Positions 17,800 to 27,480 of a stretch of DNA of 64,000 nt are shown here, in pieces (the first letter of the stretch is position 1; each line of letters opens with the position of its first letter). Below the pieces are notes generated by a model. It was not told the DNA's origin. It ran no database searches and saw only the letters and a list, made by a program, of their open reading frames with translations. The DNA comes from Rhodothermus bifroesti (GTDB lineage: Bacteria > Bacteroidota > Rhodothermia > Rhodothermales > Rhodothermaceae), in contig NZ_JAGKTL010000002.1 of the NCBI RefSeq assembly GCF_017908595.1, positions 434,001 through 498,000 on the forward strand, given 5' to 3'. The position numbers and the translations under genes were made by a program.

Positions 17800-19299
17800 A
17801 TGAAATGCCAACGTTTTGTCCGTATAGCATGCGCTGTAGCCTGGCTGGGTCTAGCAGGGGGGATGCTACTGGGGTGCTCTGATTTGCTTGAGCCCGAAGT
17901 CTACAGCGAGCTCACGCCCCAAACCTTCTTCTCCTCAGAGGCCGATTTTAATAGCGCCGTTATTGCAATCTACAATGCGTTCTCTACAGACTGGGGTAAT
18001 CTCGACCAGGGCGATGGTCAATGGTACGCGGCACTCTACAATCACGACCGCAAAACCTACTGGGCTCGTAGCGAAATTACCACCGATGAGTATGCTACGG
18101 GATGGGACCCTACGTTTACTACATTTGCCTGGGGGCCAGCAACATTTAGCGGTGTGGAGGCCTCAGACTACATGAAAATCCGCTACGTTGCTCGAGCAAC
18201 CGATGTAATCGATAAAATTCAAAAGTCTTCGGCAAACGTTCCAGAGCACATTAAAGCCCGTTATATTGCCGAGACCAAGGTGCTTCGGGCATGGCTGATG
18301 TACATTCTCTACGACTTTTTTGGCCCTGTGAACGTTAAGCTTGATCCAGCAACGCTCTACAGCACCGAAATTACACCGCGACCTTCGAAGGAAGAATACG
18401 TGGCCGCGATCGAGCGGGATTTGCAAGAGGCCATTCCGCATCTGCCCGATAAGTATAATAACGATCCGGCCAACTGGGGGCGCGTCAGTAAAGGTGTTGC
18501 CCGCATGCTGCTTCTGCGGCTCTATATGCACGAAAAGCGCTGGGCTGAAGCAGAAAATGTGGCTCGAGAAATAATGAACATGGGCTATACGCTGATGCCC
18601 GACTACACGCAAATTTGTGAAGAGCGTAATCCTGAGCTCATCTATGCGGTTCCGGCCGACGCGTCGTCGCCTAACTGGTACTGGATGGAAATTCTACCCA
18701 ACGACTTTGCTTCAGCTCAGGTAGGCGATCGAACGATTACCGGCCCCCAAGGATGGGGCGGCTTTTGGATGCCCTGGAGTTTCTATGATCAGTTTGAAGA
18801 GAATGACAAGCGACGCCAAACCCTTTTGAGTAGCTATACCAACATTCGCGGCACCGTCGTTACCCGTCAGCGCATGCGGGGGGCGATCCCGCTCAAGTGC
18901 ATTGGCAACCTGGGGACCTCGGCCGGTGCAGAAATCGACTGGCCGGTTTTTCGCTATGCCGAAGTGCTGCTATCGCTGGCTGAAGCCATTAACGAGCAAC
19001 GTGGGCCTGCTGAAGCGCTGCAGTATGTGAACATGGTGCGGCAACGGGCTGGACTGGCGCCGTGGACTACGGCTGAAATTACCTCCCGGGAGCAGTTGCG
19101 CGACTCACTGCTGGTGGAACGGGGCCGCGAGCTTTATAGCGAAGGCGTTCGTCGCCAGGACCTAATCCGCCACGGTAAGTTTGTCGAATACGCACGGCTT
19201 CGGGGTATCAACGCGCAACCGCACCACGTGCTTTTCCCCATCCCACTATTTGTCATTGAACAGGGCGGAGGGGTTGTCGAGCAGAATCCAGGATACTGA
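17800..19299 (+). CDS. susD: SusD/RagB-family glycan-binding lipoprotein
   Basis: A 499-residue surface lipoprotein with a lipobox (GGMLLGC, Cys 26) and the SusD fold: N-terminal SELTPQTFFSSEADF, the TPR-rich helices (RYIAETKVLRAWLMYILYDFFG, ARMLLLRLYMHEKRWAEAENVA) and the C-terminal RYAEVLLSLAEAINE and ERGRELYSEGVRRQDLIRHGKF signatures. It forms the lid of the SusC transporter and binds oligosaccharides. Its TGA overlaps the ATG of the GH53 gene by one base (TGATG), which indicates translational coupling and a shared pathway. Confidence 0.95.
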   Translation: MKCQRFVRIACAVAWLGLAGGMLLGCSDLLEPEVYSELTPQTFFSSEADFNSAVIAIYNAFSTDWGNLDQGDGQWYAALYNHDRKTYWARSEITTDEYATGWDPTFTTFAWGPATFSGVEASDYMKIRYVARATDVIDKIQKSSANVPEHIKARYIAETKVLRAWLMYILYDFFGPVNVKLDPATLYSTEITPRPSKEEYVAAIERDLQEAIPHLPDKYNNDPANWGRVSKGVARMLLLRLYMHEKRWAEAENVAREIMNMGYTLMPDYTQICEERNPELIYAVPADASSPNWYWMEILPNDFASAQVGDRTITGPQGWGGFWMPWSFYDQFEENDKRRQTLLSSYTNIRGTVVTRQRMRGAIPLKCIGNLGTSAGAEIDWPVFRYAEVLLSLAEAINEQRGPAEALQYVNMVRQRAGLAPWTTAEITSREQLRDSLLVERGRELYSEGVRRQDLIRHGKFVEYARLRGINAQPHHVLFPIPLFVIEQGGGVVEQNPGY

Positions 19300-20759
19300 T
19301 GGGTAGCAGGAAAATCAGTGGCGTGCTCGGGTGGATGCTCCTATGCCTAGCCAGCACCACCCGAGCACAGCCATTTTATTTCGGGCATGACCTTTCTTAC
19401 GCCAATCAAATGGAGGACTGCGGCGCTGTTTTTAAAGAAAACAGCGTGCCTAAAGACGTGTATCAAATTTTTGCCGATCACGGGACCAACCTAGTCCGAC
19501 TACGGCTTTGGGTTGAGCCGTCTTGGCAACAGGCACTACCCCAACCCTCTGGCGTCAAGCCGCAGTACAGCGATCTGGACGACGTGCGCCAGGCCATCCG
19601 CCGCGCGCGCACGTTTGGCATGCAGGTGTTGTTGGCCTTGCACTACTCAGACTTTTGGGCCGACCCAGGACGCCAGGTCATCCCTGCGCGCTGGCGCGCG
19701 GTTGCTTACAACCTCAACGCCCTAAAAGACTCAGTCTATGCCTACACCTATCAGGTATTGGCAACGCTGGATCGCGAGGGTTTACTACCTGAAATCGTGC
19801 AAATCGGCAACGAAAACAATCGAGGCATCCTGATTCATGCCGCTATGGATGCCAACTATAATGGCACCGAACCGGTAAGCTGGGACTGGGCCCGCCATGC
19901 GCAGCTATTCAATGCAGCGATTCAAGCCGTGCGGGATTGGGGGCAAATAGGAAGTTTTATGCCCAAGATTGCGCTGCACTACGCAGGACTAAACGGCGCA
20001 CGCACGCATTTCCAGCGCTTAATGAATCGCGGCGTAAGGGATTTCGACATCATAGGCCTCTCTTACTACTATGCCTATCATGGCGGTAGCATTCAACAAC
20101 TGGAATCCGTAGTGCGTGATCTGAAAGATAGCTTCCCAGGCTATTCTGTGATGATTCTTGAGACTGCCTATCCCTGGACGTCACGCAATTTTGATGCGCT
20201 AGGCAATATTATCACCACGCCTGACCCCGCCTATTTCCCTTTTTCCCCAGAAACCCAGTTGCGGTATATGGTCGACCTGACGCGCGCCGTGATGAAAGCC
20301 GGCGGCCTTGGCGTGGTGTTTTGGGAGCCTGCATGGGTTTCCACCCCTTGCCGAACGCCTTGGGGGCAGGGCTCCTCCCATGATCACGTAGCCTTCTTTG
20401 AACCAGGCACCTACAACCTCATGGCGCATGGGGGTATTGGCTGGACCCATCGCCACTGGTATGCCGACTTGCTTCCAACAGAACATGTTGCAGAACCCGC
20501 ATCGCTGGAGTTTACGGTTTACCCCAATCCTTTCCGTAGCACCTTAACAATTACATATCGTCTTTCTCAGCCGCAACCCGTCGTTTTACAGGTGTACAAT
20601 GCATTAGGTCAGGAGGTAACGATACTGCTTCAAGAAAAACAAGAGGCCGGCGTGCATCGCTTAACCTGGAAGCCTGCTTCGCTCCCGCCAGGAATCTATC
20701 TGCTGCACCTAAAAACAGCGCAAAGTAAAGCCGTACAGGTGGTCGCACGCCAGCCCTAA
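19299..20759 (+). CDS. GH53 endo-beta-1,4-galactanase with T9SS sorting domain
   Basis: A 486-residue secreted glycoside hydrolase family 53 enzyme, which cuts beta-1,4-galactan such as pectic type I arabinogalactan. It has a signal peptide (residues 1-23), a TIM barrel starting FYFGHDLSYANQMEDCG, with TNLVRLRLWVEP, LALHYSDFWADPG, the acid/base Glu at about 172 (VQIGNENNRG) and the nucleophile Glu at about 288 (MILETAYPW). A T9SS type A sorting domain follows from about residue 405 (VYPNPFRSTLTITYRL, VYNALGQEVTIL, LPPGIYLLHLK). It completes a small galactan-use locus with susC/susD. A surface or extracellular location is inferred from the tail. Confidence 0.9.
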   Translation: MGSRKISGVLGWMLLCLASTTRAQPFYFGHDLSYANQMEDCGAVFKENSVPKDVYQIFADHGTNLVRLRLWVEPSWQQALPQPSGVKPQYSDLDDVRQAIRRARTFGMQVLLALHYSDFWADPGRQVIPARWRAVAYNLNALKDSVYAYTYQVLATLDREGLLPEIVQIGNENNRGILIHAAMDANYNGTEPVSWDWARHAQLFNAAIQAVRDWGQIGSFMPKIALHYAGLNGARTHFQRLMNRGVRDFDIIGLSYYYAYHGGSIQQLESVVRDLKDSFPGYSVMILETAYPWTSRNFDALGNIITTPDPAYFPFSPETQLRYMVDLTRAVMKAGGLGVVFWEPAWVSTPCRTPWGQGSSHDHVAFFEPGTYNLMAHGGIGWTHRHWYADLLPTEHVAEPASLEFTVYPNPFRSTLTITYRLSQPQPVVLQVYNALGQEVTILLQEKQEAGVHRLTWKPASLPPGIYLLHLKTAQSKAVQVVARQP

Positions 20760-20888
20760 GGACCTTTACGCAAAAGATCGGCAAGAAATACAAGCCAGAC
20801 TGGCGCAAGGGGGAGCAAGCAGGTTAACTTTAAAGGATCTTACGAAAACCTGCGATCGTTCTGACGGCAGCGAGCCCAACCCACTGTT

Positions 20889-22391
20889 ATGGGATACACG
20901 ACCTACGAAGCGGTTATTGGCCTAGAAGTGCATTGCCAACTGCTGACCGCATCCAAAGCGTTTAGTCCAGAGTCCACCCAGTTTGGCGATCCTCCCAACA
21001 CGAACGTTGACCCCATCAGTCTAGGTCACCCAGGGACCCTTCCTGTGCTGAACGCGCGCGTGGTGGAGTACACGCTGCGCATGGGATTGGCTACGCATTG
21101 CAAAATTGCCGAGCGCTCCATCTTTGCCCGTAAGCACTACTTTTATCCAGATCTCCCTAAGGGCTACCAGATTTCTCAGTACGAGACGCCCATCTGCTAT
21201 GATGGCTATGTCGAGATTGACCTGGAGCCAGAAGGGGACGGCCAGGAGCCCGTCCGCAAGCGCATTGGCATTATCCGCATCCACATGGAAGAAGACGCTG
21301 GTAAATCCCTGCACGACCAGGATCCCTATCATTCACTGTTGGACTTTAACCGCTGTGGCGTGCCGCTTATCGAGATTGTTTCGGCGCCCGATATCCGATC
21401 GCCTCGGGAAGCAGCCCTCTACATGCAGAAAATCCGGCAAATCGTGCGTTACCTGGGTATCTCCGACGGTAATATGGAAGAGGGCTCACTGCGCTGCGAT
21501 GCAAATGTGTCTGTGCGCCCTCGAGGGGAGACAAAACTGGGCACGAAAACAGAAATTAAAAACCTTAACTCCTTCCGCAACGTGGAGCGGGCGCTTGAAT
21601 ACGAAATTCGGCGCCAGATCGCCATTCTAGAACAGGGAGGGCAGGTGGTTCAAGAAACTCGGCTTTGGGATGCTGTGCGTCAGGAAACGCGCCCGATGCG
21701 CAGCAAGGAAGAAGCACATGACTATCGCTACTTCCCAGATCCGGACCTGGTACCTGTGGTGGTAACCACCGATCTATTGGAACGCATCCGGTCCCAAATG
21801 CCTGAGATGCCCGAGGTCCGTCGCCGCCGTTTTGTCGAAACCTTAGGACTCCCGGCCTACGACGCGGGTGTGCTTACCGAAGAACGCGGTGTAGCTGACT
21901 ATTATGAGGCTACGTTGGCTGCACTGGTCCACCTAATGCCGGAAGGCGATCGAAAAACGCAGGCAAAGGCCGTGTCGAACTTTGTGATGACTGAGGTGCT
22001 ACGGGTGTTGAACGAGCGCCAAATTGGCATTGAGGCTTTCCCCATTGAGCCTGAACGGCTGGCTGCACTGATTCGACTCCGCCTGGAAGACCGCATCAGC
22101 TCTACCGGTGCGCAAGAGATCTTTAACACCATGCTTGCGGACGCGCGAAAGCCAGAGGAGATTGCCGAGGCCCAAAACCTGCTCCAAGTTTCTGACGAAA
22201 GCGCACTGATTCCCATCGTAGAGGCTGTGCTGGCCGAAAATCCCGACAAGGTGCAAACGTATCTTAACGGCAAAACCGGTCTGATGGGATTTTTTATTGG
22301 CCAGGTGATGCGGCGCTTTGAGGGCGCACCTGATCCTAAGCTGGTGCGCCGGTTGTTGGAAGCGCGTCTAGAAGCAGCCCGTACATCTTAA
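20889..22391 (+). CDS. gatB: Asp-tRNA(Asn)/Glu-tRNA(Gln) amidotransferase subunit B
   Basis: A 500-residue GatB, the kinase-like subunit of the GatCAB complex that amidates mischarged Glu-tRNA(Gln) and/or Asp-tRNA(Asn). The N-terminus YEAVIGLEVHCQL, LGHPGTLPVLN, FARKHYFYPDLPKGYQISQYE and the DFNRCGVPLIEIVSAPD block are diagnostic, and the helical GatB/YqeY tail is present (residues 350-500, TGAQEIFNTML, NGKTGLMGFFIGQVM). Since a free-standing asparaginyl-tRNA synthetase is encoded at 41759, the main use may be Gln-tRNA(Gln) formation; that is inference. gatA and gatC are not in the window. Confidence 0.96.
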   Translation: MGYTTYEAVIGLEVHCQLLTASKAFSPESTQFGDPPNTNVDPISLGHPGTLPVLNARVVEYTLRMGLATHCKIAERSIFARKHYFYPDLPKGYQISQYETPICYDGYVEIDLEPEGDGQEPVRKRIGIIRIHMEEDAGKSLHDQDPYHSLLDFNRCGVPLIEIVSAPDIRSPREAALYMQKIRQIVRYLGISDGNMEEGSLRCDANVSVRPRGETKLGTKTEIKNLNSFRNVERALEYEIRRQIAILEQGGQVVQETRLWDAVRQETRPMRSKEEAHDYRYFPDPDLVPVVVTTDLLERIRSQMPEMPEVRRRRFVETLGLPAYDAGVLTEERGVADYYEATLAALVHLMPEGDRKTQAKAVSNFVMTEVLRVLNERQIGIEAFPIEPERLAALIRLRLEDRISSTGAQEIFNTMLADARKPEEIAEAQNLLQVSDESALIPIVEAVLAENPDKVQTYLNGKTGLMGFFIGQVMRRFEGAPDPKLVRRLLEARLEAARTS

Positions 22392-22406
22392 GTAATCAAG
22401 CGCATC

Positions 22407-23768
22407 ATGGTGTATCGCGCTGGTCTAATTGCCGGCCTGCTTTTGGGTATGCTGCTTCTGGGTTGCCGGTCCCAAAGTGAGGAAATAGCCGTCTGGAGTG
22501 TACTGGAAGGCCAGCTGACCGTGGCTGCAGAGGTGGACCCTACGCCCGACTATCGGGGCTTTGAGGTGCTGGTTTACCGACTTACAGAGGGTTTGCCCGA
22601 TACGTTAGGGCTGGCTATAACCGATAGTACAGGGCGCTTTGTAATGCACATTCGTGCGTCGCGTCCGGGGATCTATCCTCTTCGGATCAGCCGGCGAGGC
22701 ACAGTGCTGGCCACGGGCAGTCTGGTTGTTGCCCCTGGAGATTCGGCGCAGCTTCGGGCAGTCTTCCCACTCCAAAATAGGCGGCTCTTGGTGCGTTCTC
22801 GTGAGAATGCAGCTTGGCTGGCTTACCAGAATGCCATTGCCCTCCATAACCAGGACCTTTTACGTGGGTTGCAGGCTGAGCTGGATTCACAGGCCACAGC
22901 ACAGGTGCTTGAGCGCACGTTAACCCTGCTCCATAGCGTGGAGACAACGTATCCGGGAACGTTAGGAGCGCAGTGGGCAGCTGCTGAAGCGGTGCGGTTG
23001 CTGGCTGGATGGGCGCCGACGCAGGCCTTGGTGCGGTTCGATAGCCTGCCGCCTACCAACCCGCGCTATACTGAGGTCGTACACGTGCTACGTCGTGAGC
23101 TAGCGCGACGCGAAGGACAAGCGGCCAGTGTGCGCTGGCTAGAAGCCATAAAAGCCCGCATGCCGACACGGGCTTTGCGGACTTCCCTCCAGGCTGAACT
23201 GGTACTGGCCTACATGGACAGCTTGCAAGATGAGGCGGCACGGGCAGCTTTAGAAGAAGTGGCCCGTATGGCCCCCGACAGCGCTTGGCAGGCGTGGGTG
23301 ACCCGCGTGCGCTATGAGCTCGACCACCTGCGCCCTGGCATGGAAGCGCCATTCTTCGTCGTCACGACCCTAGATGGACGAACGCTTACGCTAGATGGCT
23401 TGCGGGGTAGTTATGTGCTGCTTGAATTCTTCTGGCCTGAAGACCCTGTATACCTCAATGAGCTGGCCTACCGGAACGCCCTGGCGGTGGCCTACCGAAA
23501 ACTTCCCCTAAACGTGCTGGCGCTGTCGCTTGAACCCGATACGCTCGTCAACGAAGCTTTCTACGAGCGTTTCCCTCAGACTGGCCAGGCGGCTATTTTG
23601 CCCCAGGGGAGACAAGATCCTTTGGTACAACGGTATGGTATTACCGCCTTGCCTGCACGTTGGTTGATTGGCCCTGATGGCCGCCTTATTGGACGTTTTG
23701 AAGGGCCAGGAGCCCTGGTGCAGCTGCAGCAAGCACTGGCCCGATTGCAGCCTTTCCCACCCTCCTAA
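22407..23768 (+). CDS. Lipoprotein with thioredoxin-like domain lacking the CxxC
   Basis: A 453-residue predicted lipoprotein (lipobox MLLLGC, Cys 20) with an N-terminal beta-rich domain (residues 25-120, resembling the DUF4369 region of Bacteroidota TlpA-like proteins), a helical middle part and a C-terminal TlpA/thioredoxin-like domain from about residue 312 ([40 protein letters not shown]). The place where WCxxC should stand reads FFWPEDPVY, so the redox cysteines are missing and disulfide chemistry is unlikely. It lies between gatB and tpiA with short gaps (15 and 13 bases). Function unknown. Confidence 0.7.
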   Translation: MVYRAGLIAGLLLGMLLLGCRSQSEEIAVWSVLEGQLTVAAEVDPTPDYRGFEVLVYRLTEGLPDTLGLAITDSTGRFVMHIRASRPGIYPLRISRRGTVLATGSLVVAPGDSAQLRAVFPLQNRRLLVRSRENAAWLAYQNAIALHNQDLLRGLQAELDSQATAQVLERTLTLLHSVETTYPGTLGAQWAAAEAVRLLAGWAPTQALVRFDSLPPTNPRYTEVVHVLRRELARREGQAASVRWLEAIKARMPTRALRTSLQAELVLAYMDSLQDEAARAALEEVARMAPDSAWQAWVTRVRYELDHLRPGMEAPFFVVTTLDGRTLTLDGLRGSYVLLEFFWPEDPVYLNELAYRNALAVAYRKLPLNVLALSLEPDTLVNEAFYERFPQTGQAAILPQGRQDPLVQRYGITALPARWLIGPDGRLIGRFEGPGALVQLQQALARLQPFPPS

Positions 23769-23781
23769 AACCTGGTGTTTT

Positions 23782-24531
23782 ATGCTTGTTGCCGGAAATT
23801 GGAAGATGCATACCGACCGAGCGGAAGCCATTGCGCTAGCTCGGGCTATCGTGGCCAGCCTAGGCGACCCCAGTCCAATTCGTGTTGCTGTATGCCCTCC
23901 ATTTGTTAACTTAGAAGCTGTGCGCCAAGTGCTTGAAGGGTCACCGATTGCGTTAGGGGCTCAAAACATGCATCATGAAGAGGCTGGCGCCTACACAGGA
24001 GAAGTTTCAGCCGCCATGCTGCGGGCCGTAGGGTGCCGGTACGTCATTTTGGGGCACTCGGAGCGGCGTCAGTATTTTGGCGAAACAGATGCCCTTGTCA
24101 ATCAAAAAGTTAAGCGAGCCCTGCAGCACGGTCTAGTGCCAATCGTCTGCGTAGGCGAGACGCTTGCAGAGCGTCAGGCCGGGCAGGCTGAGGCGGTCGT
24201 TGAGCGTCAGCTTCAGGGTGTGCTGGACGGCGTTGAGCTCCCATCGGCCGAGGCCCTGGTGATTGCTTACGAGCCGGTGTGGGCGATTGGGACCGGTCAT
24301 ACAGCCACCCCAGACGAGGCGCAAAAAATGCATGCGCTCATTCGTCAGCTGCTCATCGCGCGCTATGGCGATGCCATTGGTCGGGCACTTCATATCCTTT
24401 ATGGGGGTAGTGTAAAGCCGGACAATGCCGCAGCCCTTTTTGCCCAGCCAGATGTCGATGGTGGGTTAATTGGTGGAGCAAGCCTAAAGGCAGCTGATTT
24501 TACCGCAATCGTTCAGGCTGCTCGGCACTGA
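23782..24531 (+). CDS. tpiA: Triosephosphate isomerase
   Basis: A 249-residue glycolytic enzyme interconverting dihydroxyacetone phosphate and glyceraldehyde-3-phosphate. Active-site residues are visible: AGNWKMH (Asn and Lys near 6-8), the catalytic His in ILGHSERR, the Glu in [12 protein letters not shown], and the phosphate-binding [11 protein letters not shown] and GGLIGGASL. The ATG at 23782 gives the standard N-terminus; the frame is open further upstream inside the preceding gene but that part is its shadow. Confidence 0.98.
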   Translation: MLVAGNWKMHTDRAEAIALARAIVASLGDPSPIRVAVCPPFVNLEAVRQVLEGSPIALGAQNMHHEEAGAYTGEVSAAMLRAVGCRYVILGHSERRQYFGETDALVNQKVKRALQHGLVPIVCVGETLAERQAGQAEAVVERQLQGVLDGVELPSAEALVIAYEPVWAIGTGHTATPDEAQKMHALIRQLLIARYGDAIGRALHILYGGSVKPDNAAALFAQPDVDGGLIGGASLKAADFTAIVQAARH

Positions 24532-24564
24532 AAGCGTCTGGCATCAGGCCTTTGGGTGCTAGAA

Positions 24565-25953
24565 ATGACGTGTAACGCAGCGCATCAGCTGGTGCTCATG
24601 ACGGTGATGGTGGGAGGGGTGCTTGGATGCCGCAGCACGCAGCCCGTCCCTGTGAGCCCGCAAGACGCCACAGGCCCGAGTTTTACCCTGGAGGCGATCC
24701 CCGTGATGCGCGAAGGACAGCCAGGGATCGCACTCTACCTTGGCTTGCGCCCACGCAGCTTCATTTTTACCCATGCCGACACCGCTTACCAAGCTGTCTT
24801 TGAGGTACTGGTACGGTTTTGGGGAACCGACGGACGGTTGCACTACGAACAGGCCTACGACGACACGCTCTGGGTCCGTACGTTTGCCGCAACGCAGACC
24901 TATAACCTGTCACTTTGGCATCGTTTTATCCCTTATCGCCCTGGTCGTTACCGGCTAGAAGTGCGCGTTACCGATCGAAATACACAGCGGTATGCTACGC
25001 AGCGCCGAACGGTCCAGCTTCCCGAAACCACTTCGCCTCGCCCTGCACTAAGCCCTGTATGGCTTGAACGCCCAACGGCTTCGGGGCGCTACGAAGTGTG
25101 GCCTGGATGGCATCTTGCTGCCGGTAAAGACTCGCTCCAAGCCGTAGTTGAGCTGTATCGCCTGGCGCCTGCACATCGAATCCAGGTGCAGATGGTATTG
25201 CTGCGCTTCCCTACCGACACCAGTGCAGCCCGTCCCCCCTATGACCTCATGCCCGCACCTGGGGCCTTAAACTACCTTGGTGTCTGGTACGATCGACCCG
25301 AAACGTTGCAGGTATCCCGCCGCGAAGTAGCAGCGCTTGTTGGTGAGGCGCGGATTACCTTTCGACTGCCTCCACTGGTGGAACGAGGCGTCTATCGCGT
25401 TGAGGTAAGCGCACACATCGAAAACCAACGACGACCAGCGTTAAGTCGGCGTGAGTTGGTGGTGCATGGGGCAACCTTTCCCCATATAGAGACACTTCCT
25501 GAGTTGATTGAAGCCCTGGCCTATTTAACTTATCCAGAGGAGCAACAGGCACTTCGAAGCGCAACCACGCAACGCGAACAGCGGACCCGCTTTGATGCGT
25601 TTTGGGGACGATTGATTGGTGATCGCCGTAAGGCGGCCCGTTTGCTCCGCCTTTATTATGAACGCGTTGAGCAGGCCAACCTACAGTTCACCTCGTTCAA
25701 AGAGGGGTGGCGTACCGACCGGGGTATGGTCTATATCCTTTTAGGTCCCCCCTTAGCGGTCGAAACCCGCCCCGACGAACAAGTCTGGTATTATACCTAC
25801 AACGAGCAAGATCCCCGCTATCGCTTTGTTTTTGAGCGCGTGCACTATGCAGAGGCTACGCCGCTAGTACACTATGTGCTTTGTCGCCAGTCGTATTACT
25901 ACGACCTATGGCAGCGTGTGCTTGAGCGTTGGCGTAGCGGCCAGGTGCTGTAG
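24565..25953 (+). CDS. GWxTD-domain lipoprotein
   Basis: A 462-residue predicted lipoprotein (lipobox near GGVLGC) with a beta-rich N-terminal region and the C-terminal GWxTD domain typical of Bacteroidota and related phyla: the name motif appears as EGWRTDRGMVYILLGPP near residue 390, followed by WYYTYNEQDPRYRFVFER. The role of the domain is not established. A GTG three codons upstream (24556) is an alternative start; neither has a clear ribosome site. The stop lies one base from the stop of the convergent SerA-like gene. Confidence 0.72.
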   Translation: MTCNAAHQLVLMTVMVGGVLGCRSTQPVPVSPQDATGPSFTLEAIPVMREGQPGIALYLGLRPRSFIFTHADTAYQAVFEVLVRFWGTDGRLHYEQAYDDTLWVRTFAATQTYNLSLWHRFIPYRPGRYRLEVRVTDRNTQRYATQRRTVQLPETTSPRPALSPVWLERPTASGRYEVWPGWHLAAGKDSLQAVVELYRLAPAHRIQVQMVLLRFPTDTSAARPPYDLMPAPGALNYLGVWYDRPETLQVSRREVAALVGEARITFRLPPLVERGVYRVEVSAHIENQRRPALSRRELVVHGATFPHIETLPELIEALAYLTYPEEQQALRSATTQREQRTRFDAFWGRLIGDRRKAARLLRLYYERVEQANLQFTSFKEGWRTDRGMVYILLGPPLAVETRPDEQVWYYTYNEQDPRYRFVFERVHYAEATPLVHYVLCRQSYYYDLWQRVLERWRSGQVL

Positions 25954-25954
25954 C

Positions 25955-27301
25955 TCAAGCGCCATTGGCTGGAACGTAAAACTGCCGGATAGCTCGGATG
26001 GCCGTAGGGTCACCTGAGATCCGCCGAGCCTTTTCTATAATGCAGCGCAATTGTTCTTCGCTAAGGGGCTTGTCGATCGCGCTCACATCGTAAGCAAAAC
26101 CATAGCGACTGAAGTCGCGGTGGTTGGATTGCAGGTTGCTCGCTCCGGCTTCGTAGATTGCGTCGCTGATGGCTTTTTTTGTACCACGCGCATCGCTGTG
26201 CACCACGCTCAGCACCCAGTAGGGCGGTTCCGCTTCGACGCCAATCACCTGGCCCGGACTGAAGACAGTATCCCGAACCGTGCCGTATTTGTTAAATAGC
26301 TGGGCTGTGCCGGCTACGTAGGCTGCAATACGTGGTTGCGCTTCTTCGGTTGCGGCACCAATATGTGGCGTGCACACAATCTCAGGAAGGCCCGCATAGG
26401 GGTTATGCCAAGCATCCTCTTTGCTACCTGGTTCCTCGGGATAAACATCGACGGCCGCCGCTTGCACATAGCCTTCCCGCACAGCCCGGATAAGATCTTC
26501 GGGAGTGTGTACAAAACCACGCGCCACATTGATAAAAATGCGTGGGCTGTTCGGCCCTCGGTCAGCACCAAGCTGCGCAAAATGTTCGTACGTGATTAAG
26601 TTGCGATTGGGACGGCCGTGATGATCTTCTGCAGAAACGTGTACGGTTACAAAATCGCCTGCCCGAAAGGCTTCTGTCAGCGTTCGGCAAGATTTCCAGC
26701 CAAGCGTTACCCCAACTTCCCGGGCAACCTCTCGGGTGTCGTAAAAATACACTTCCATGCCAAACTTTTCGGCCATCTGGGCAACTTGTTTGCCGATGTT
26801 GCCCAATCCAATGATCGAGATGGTTTTGCCTAGTAGCTCGTACCGTTTCTTGTTGTCCTTAGTCCAAATGTGCCGATGGGCCGCTTCGTTTGCCTGAAAT
26901 ACCCGCCGCGCTAGGCAGATCATCTCACCAAAGACCAGCTCGACCACTGAACGTGCATTGCTGATAGGATCGTTCATCACCATAACCCCCTCGCGAGCGC
27001 ACGCCTCTTTGTCTACCGAGTCGTCCCCAATGCAACATAAGATGACAGCAGCTAGGTTTTCGGAAGCCTGAAGGATCGCTTCGTCTACGATAAAACGACT
27101 GCGCTTAAACAGCAAATCATGCTGACCTTCCCGGAGGCGTTGAATGACCACCTCAGGATGCTGGACAACCGAATCCGGCAAACGCTCAGGTTCAATGCCC
27201 TGCGCCCGTAGATAATCGTCTAAGCTAGGATCCGGGCTTTCCAAAATGAGGGCTTTCCTAAACTGGCTGTTGAGAAAGCGAACGCCGTCAATTTTGGCCA
27301 T
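25955..27301 (-). CDS. serA: D-3-phosphoglycerate dehydrogenase-like 2-hydroxyacid dehydrogenase
   Basis: A 448-residue NAD-dependent 2-hydroxyacid dehydrogenase. The nucleotide-binding motif IIGLGNIGKQVAQMAEKFG lies near residue 165, the catalytic Arg in FINVARGFVHTP, Glu in VYPEEPGS and His in CTPHIGAATEEAQ. The C-terminal 90 residues (YWVLSVVHSDARG onward) look like an ACT-type regulatory domain, as in SerA proteins that feed serine synthesis. The ATG at 27301 is preferred; a TTG at 27358 would add 19 residues. No ribosome site helps the choice. It is divergent from the TetR operon. Confidence 0.78.
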   Translation of the reverse strand: MAKIDGVRFLNSQFRKALILESPDPSLDDYLRAQGIEPERLPDSVVQHPEVVIQRLREGQHDLLFKRSRFIVDEAILQASENLAAVILCCIGDDSVDKEACAREGVMVMNDPISNARSVVELVFGEMICLARRVFQANEAAHRHIWTKDNKKRYELLGKTISIIGLGNIGKQVAQMAEKFGMEVYFYDTREVAREVGVTLGWKSCRTLTEAFRAGDFVTVHVSAEDHHGRPNRNLITYEHFAQLGADRGPNSPRIFINVARGFVHTPEDLIRAVREGYVQAAAVDVYPEEPGSKEDAWHNPYAGLPEIVCTPHIGAATEEAQPRIAAYVAGTAQLFNKYGTVRDTVFSPGQVIGVEAEPPYWVLSVVHSDARGTKKAISDAIYEAGASNLQSNHRDFSRYGFAYDVSAIDKPLSEEQLRCIIEKARRISGDPTAIRAIRQFYVPANGA

Positions 27302-27387
27302 ACAGATTGCAATGCTTTGCTGCAATGATTCCAGAAACGCCGCTTTCAACGCTGGCAAACGTCAAAAGGTGCAGCGCCGATCCAAGA

Positions 27388-27400
27388 ACCCTAAAAGGGT
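27388..27400. repeat. Short palindrome in the serA-tetR divergent region
   Basis: ACCCT-AAA-AGGGT, a perfect 5-bp inverted repeat, lies between the two divergent genes, 13 bp upstream of the tetR -35 box. It could be a regulator site for either gene; no regulator is known and 5-bp arms may occur by chance. Confidence 0.35.
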
Positions 27401-27412
27401 AAACACTTGGGC

Positions 27413-27441
27413 TTGACCCCAGCAAAGAGGGATACTATTTT
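27413..27441 (+). promoter_or_regulatory. Candidate sigma-70 promoter of the tetR operon
   Basis: TTGACC (27413-27418), 17-bp spacer, TATTTT (27436-27441). The expected transcription start falls near 27448, inside the TGAAC-N4-GTTCA palindrome, which fits autorepression by the TetR protein encoded just downstream. Confidence 0.55.
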
Positions 27442-27445
27442 TTTG

Positions 27446-27459
27446 TGAACAGTCGTTCA
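27446..27459. promoter_or_regulatory. Putative TetR operator
   Basis: Perfect inverted repeat TGAAC-AGTC-GTTCA directly downstream of the -10 box. Short palindromes of this kind overlapping their own promoter are typical autoregulatory sites of TetR-family repressors. A GTG that would extend the TetR reading frame lies at its left end, which argues against that GTG as the start. Confidence 0.55.
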
Positions 27460-27480
27460 ATCTGTAATGAATTCTTGCAC

